17,633 bases of DNA from Lachnospiraceae bacterium UBA3820. Its GTDB lineage: Bacteria > Bacillota > Clostridia > Lachnospirales > Lachnospiraceae. Within the stretch, counting starts at the first letter, position 1, and each line of letters starts with the position of its first letter. The notes under the pieces are model-generated. The model saw only the letters and a list, made by a program, of their open reading frames with translations. It made no database searches and was not told the DNA's origin. This document shows, piece after piece, positions 16,343 to 17,633 of the stretch. The translations under genes were made by a program, and so were the position numbers. The stretch covers positions 1-17,633 of the forward strand of contig DFDU01000085.1 of NCBI GenBank assembly GCA_002369325.1, written 5' to 3'.

Positions 16343-17320
16343 TTATTCCCCGGATATCGAATCTGCTTCTATAAGATATGCGCCCTCATCTTCCTCTGAA
16401 GAATCATAATACTCATCATGATTAAGCACAAAAAAGTCTGTAAGTGACATATCATCGTAATTTGCTTCATCCTTACCCGGAAGATATTTACGGAAGGTAT
16501 AAAGTATATCATTAATCTCCGGATTTTCTCCGAAAAGCGAAGCAACTATCCTTTCGGAATTTTCTGTTACCGTCGGCAAAAGTATAACGGTATCATCCGT
16601 ATACTTATCGGTTAATCGGTGTGCAAGACTCTTTAAAAGCTTAAGCAATGTGGAAGGATTGTCAGGATCATCCACATAAATTGAGGAAAGCATAAGCAAA
16701 TCATCATTTGCACGCTCTACTACCACATACGCAACAGGCTTGTTCCCTTCAAAATATGCTATACTCATATCACCCTCTATTGTCTCGGATGTAAAGCCGC
16801 CTGTAGGTCTTGGTACATAACCCTTACTCTTAACCTTTTCAAGGGCGCTCGTCTGTTTTTTTGTAAGGTCTTTAAAGCTTATATAATCTGCCTTTGTTTT
16901 AGCACCTGTAAGCTTTGAATTAGCAAGCATACCGACAGTTATGGAAAATAGGTGACTGTCAAGTGACCGGTACTCTTCGAAATCCATCTTTTCAAGAAAC
17001 GCACAAAGTGCTATCTCATTATCTGAGACGCATGCGAAGGTTACGCTTATATTTGCTTCCTGTCCGTCAAAAACCTCGATTAGAGTGTCAAGAAGTTTTT
17101 CTCCTACACCCTTTCTTCTCATCTCCGGCACAACATATAAAGACATAATCTCAAATTCTTTTTCGTCCACAAAACGTCCCACAAGAGCTCCAACATGGGC
17201 ATTTTTTTCTTTTACACAAAAGCCGTATGCTTCATCCTTTTTAATTGCCTCGGCAGCCGAATATTCTACGAGAAAATTAAAATCATCAATATTTGTTTTG
17301 TCTAACGCATATATTTTCAT
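16343..17320 (-). CDS. tandem-GNAT protein with acidic C-terminal tail
   Basis: A 325-aa protein, paralogous to those at 15308-16177 and 12781-13695. The N-terminal GNAT is intact: EFEIMSLYVVPEMRRKGVGEKLL (55-77), with R68-R-K-G71-V-G73 as the acetyl-CoA loop. The second, degenerate GNAT half (about 165-280) holds RPTGGFTSETIEGDMSIAY and PVAYVVVE, aligning with its neighbour's PVGGF and VKGYVAIE phrases. Unlike the others it adds an acidic tail (about 283-325) with many Asp, Glu and Tyr, possibly for binding a basic partner such as the Lys-rich protein encoded just upstream. The start follows AAAGGAGC by 8 bp. It lies 19 bp after that Lys-rich gene and ends at a terminator, so it closes an operon entering from the right. 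Confidence 0.82.
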   Translation of the reverse strand: MKIYALDKTNIDDFNFLVEYSAAEAIKKDEAYGFCVKEKNAHVGALVGRFVDEKEFEIMSLYVVPEMRRKGVGEKLLDTLIEVFDGQEANISVTFACVSDNEIALCAFLEKMDFEEYRSLDSHLFSITVGMLANSKLTGAKTKADYISFKDLTKKQTSALEKVKSKGYVPRPTGGFTSETIEGDMSIAYFEGNKPVAYVVVERANDDLLMLSSIYVDDPDNPSTLLKLLKSLAHRLTDKYTDDTVILLPTVTENSERIVASLFGENPEINDILYTFRKYLPGKDEANYDDMSLTDFFVLNHDEYYDSSEEDEGAYLIEADSISGE

Positions 17321-17339
17321 AATTTAAGCTCCTTTTCTC

Positions 17340-17633
17340 TTACTTTTTCTTATTCTTTTTCAAATCATCATCGAGCACCTCAAAATTGATATTGTCCACA
17401 TCAAGATTGATTTCACCCTTGCTGCCTTTTTTCTTTGTTTCCTTCTTAGGCTCTGCCTTCTTTTGATCCTTCTTACCGGTTTCTTTTTTAGAATCTGCTT
17501 TCTTGGATACTCTCTTTAGAGGCTCAGACTTTTTCTCAAATCCGAGACGCTGATTAATCTCATGCTGTAACTCTATATGTGCATCTCCTATCTTGTCCGC
17601 CTCATCATTAGCAATATTCTTTATCTCCTGTTC
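17340..17633 (-). CDS. C-terminal part of a Lys-rich protein, truncated by the window edge
   Basis: The leftward strand is open for 97 codons from the window edge to a TAA at 17340-17342; the 5' part lies outside. The visible start is helical (NIANDEADKIGDAHIELQHE). It is followed by a lysine-rich, low-complexity linker (about 35-75 of the visible part, with KK repeated every few residues) and a short acidic-hydrophobic end segment, INLDVDNINFEVLDDD, before a KKNKKK finish. The final segment looks like a short binding peptide at the end of a flexible basic arm. I do not recognise the family. The tandem-GNAT gene begins 19 bp downstream, so they are likely co-transcribed; the Lys-rich arm would be a natural target for acetylation, but that is an inference. 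Confidence 0.75.
   Translation of the reverse strand, partial: EQEIKNIANDEADKIGDAHIELQHEINQRLGFEKKSEPLKRVSKKADSKKETGKKDQKKAEPKKETKKKGSKGEINLDVDNINFEVLDDDLKKNKKK

Overview
The window reads as chromosomal DNA of a low-GC Gram-positive bacterium, most probably a member of the Clostridia close to the Lachnospiraceae. The grounds are AT-rich coding DNA, strong AGGAGG-type ribosome binding sites, a lipoprotein with a Thr/Glu-rich linker behind its lipobox, RsbW/RsbU-type switch proteins and several acetyltransferases. The taxon is an inference; there is no rRNA or other marker gene here.

Layout. A single rightward gene at the left edge (85-945) encodes a secreted lipoprotein and ends at a strong terminator. 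Everything else is transcribed leftward. The gap 946-1245 holds that terminator, a decayed 3' end of a leftward gene (1018-1161) and a long inverted repeat that probably terminates the big leftward gene train. At the right edge is the end of a Lys-rich protein (17340-17633), followed by a tandem-GNAT protein (16343-17320) and a bidirectional-looking terminator (16301-16335). Immediately downstream is a near-consensus leftward promoter (16249-16277) with two 8-bp palindromes over its -10 region.

From that promoter the genes run: tandem-GNAT protein (15308-16177), 372-aa helical protein (14181-15299), small GNAT (13710-14180), tandem-GNAT protein (12781-13695), 1211-aa protein with a permuted NlpC/P60-like His/Cys domain (9062-12697), and small GNAT (8572-9057). 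After a second possible promoter come a DUF2156 protein (7494-8456), a 987-aa beta-propeller/Cache/MFS fusion (4503-7466), a membrane PP2C phosphatase of SpoIIE/RsbU type (2780-4444), an RsbW-like ATPase (2293-2709) and a D-lactate-dehydrogenase-like enzyme (1246-2232). Many junctions are tight (0, 4, 8 and 14 bp), so the right-hand block is almost certainly co-transcribed.

How they may work together. The left block looks like a signalling unit: two membrane proteins with extracytoplasmic sensor regions, a PP2C phosphatase and its anti-sigma-type kinase, without the STAS antagonist or sigma factor that would complete a partner switch. The right block is the unfamiliar part. It holds four GNAT proteins (five with the one across the terminator), three of them paralogous tandem-GNAT proteins, interleaved with two large soluble helical proteins lacking Sec signals, one with a candidate permuted papain-like catalytic domain. 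I do not recognise this cassette as a described system. It is the best candidate here for something new, either an effector/modification system or a cytoplasmic stress or defence module.
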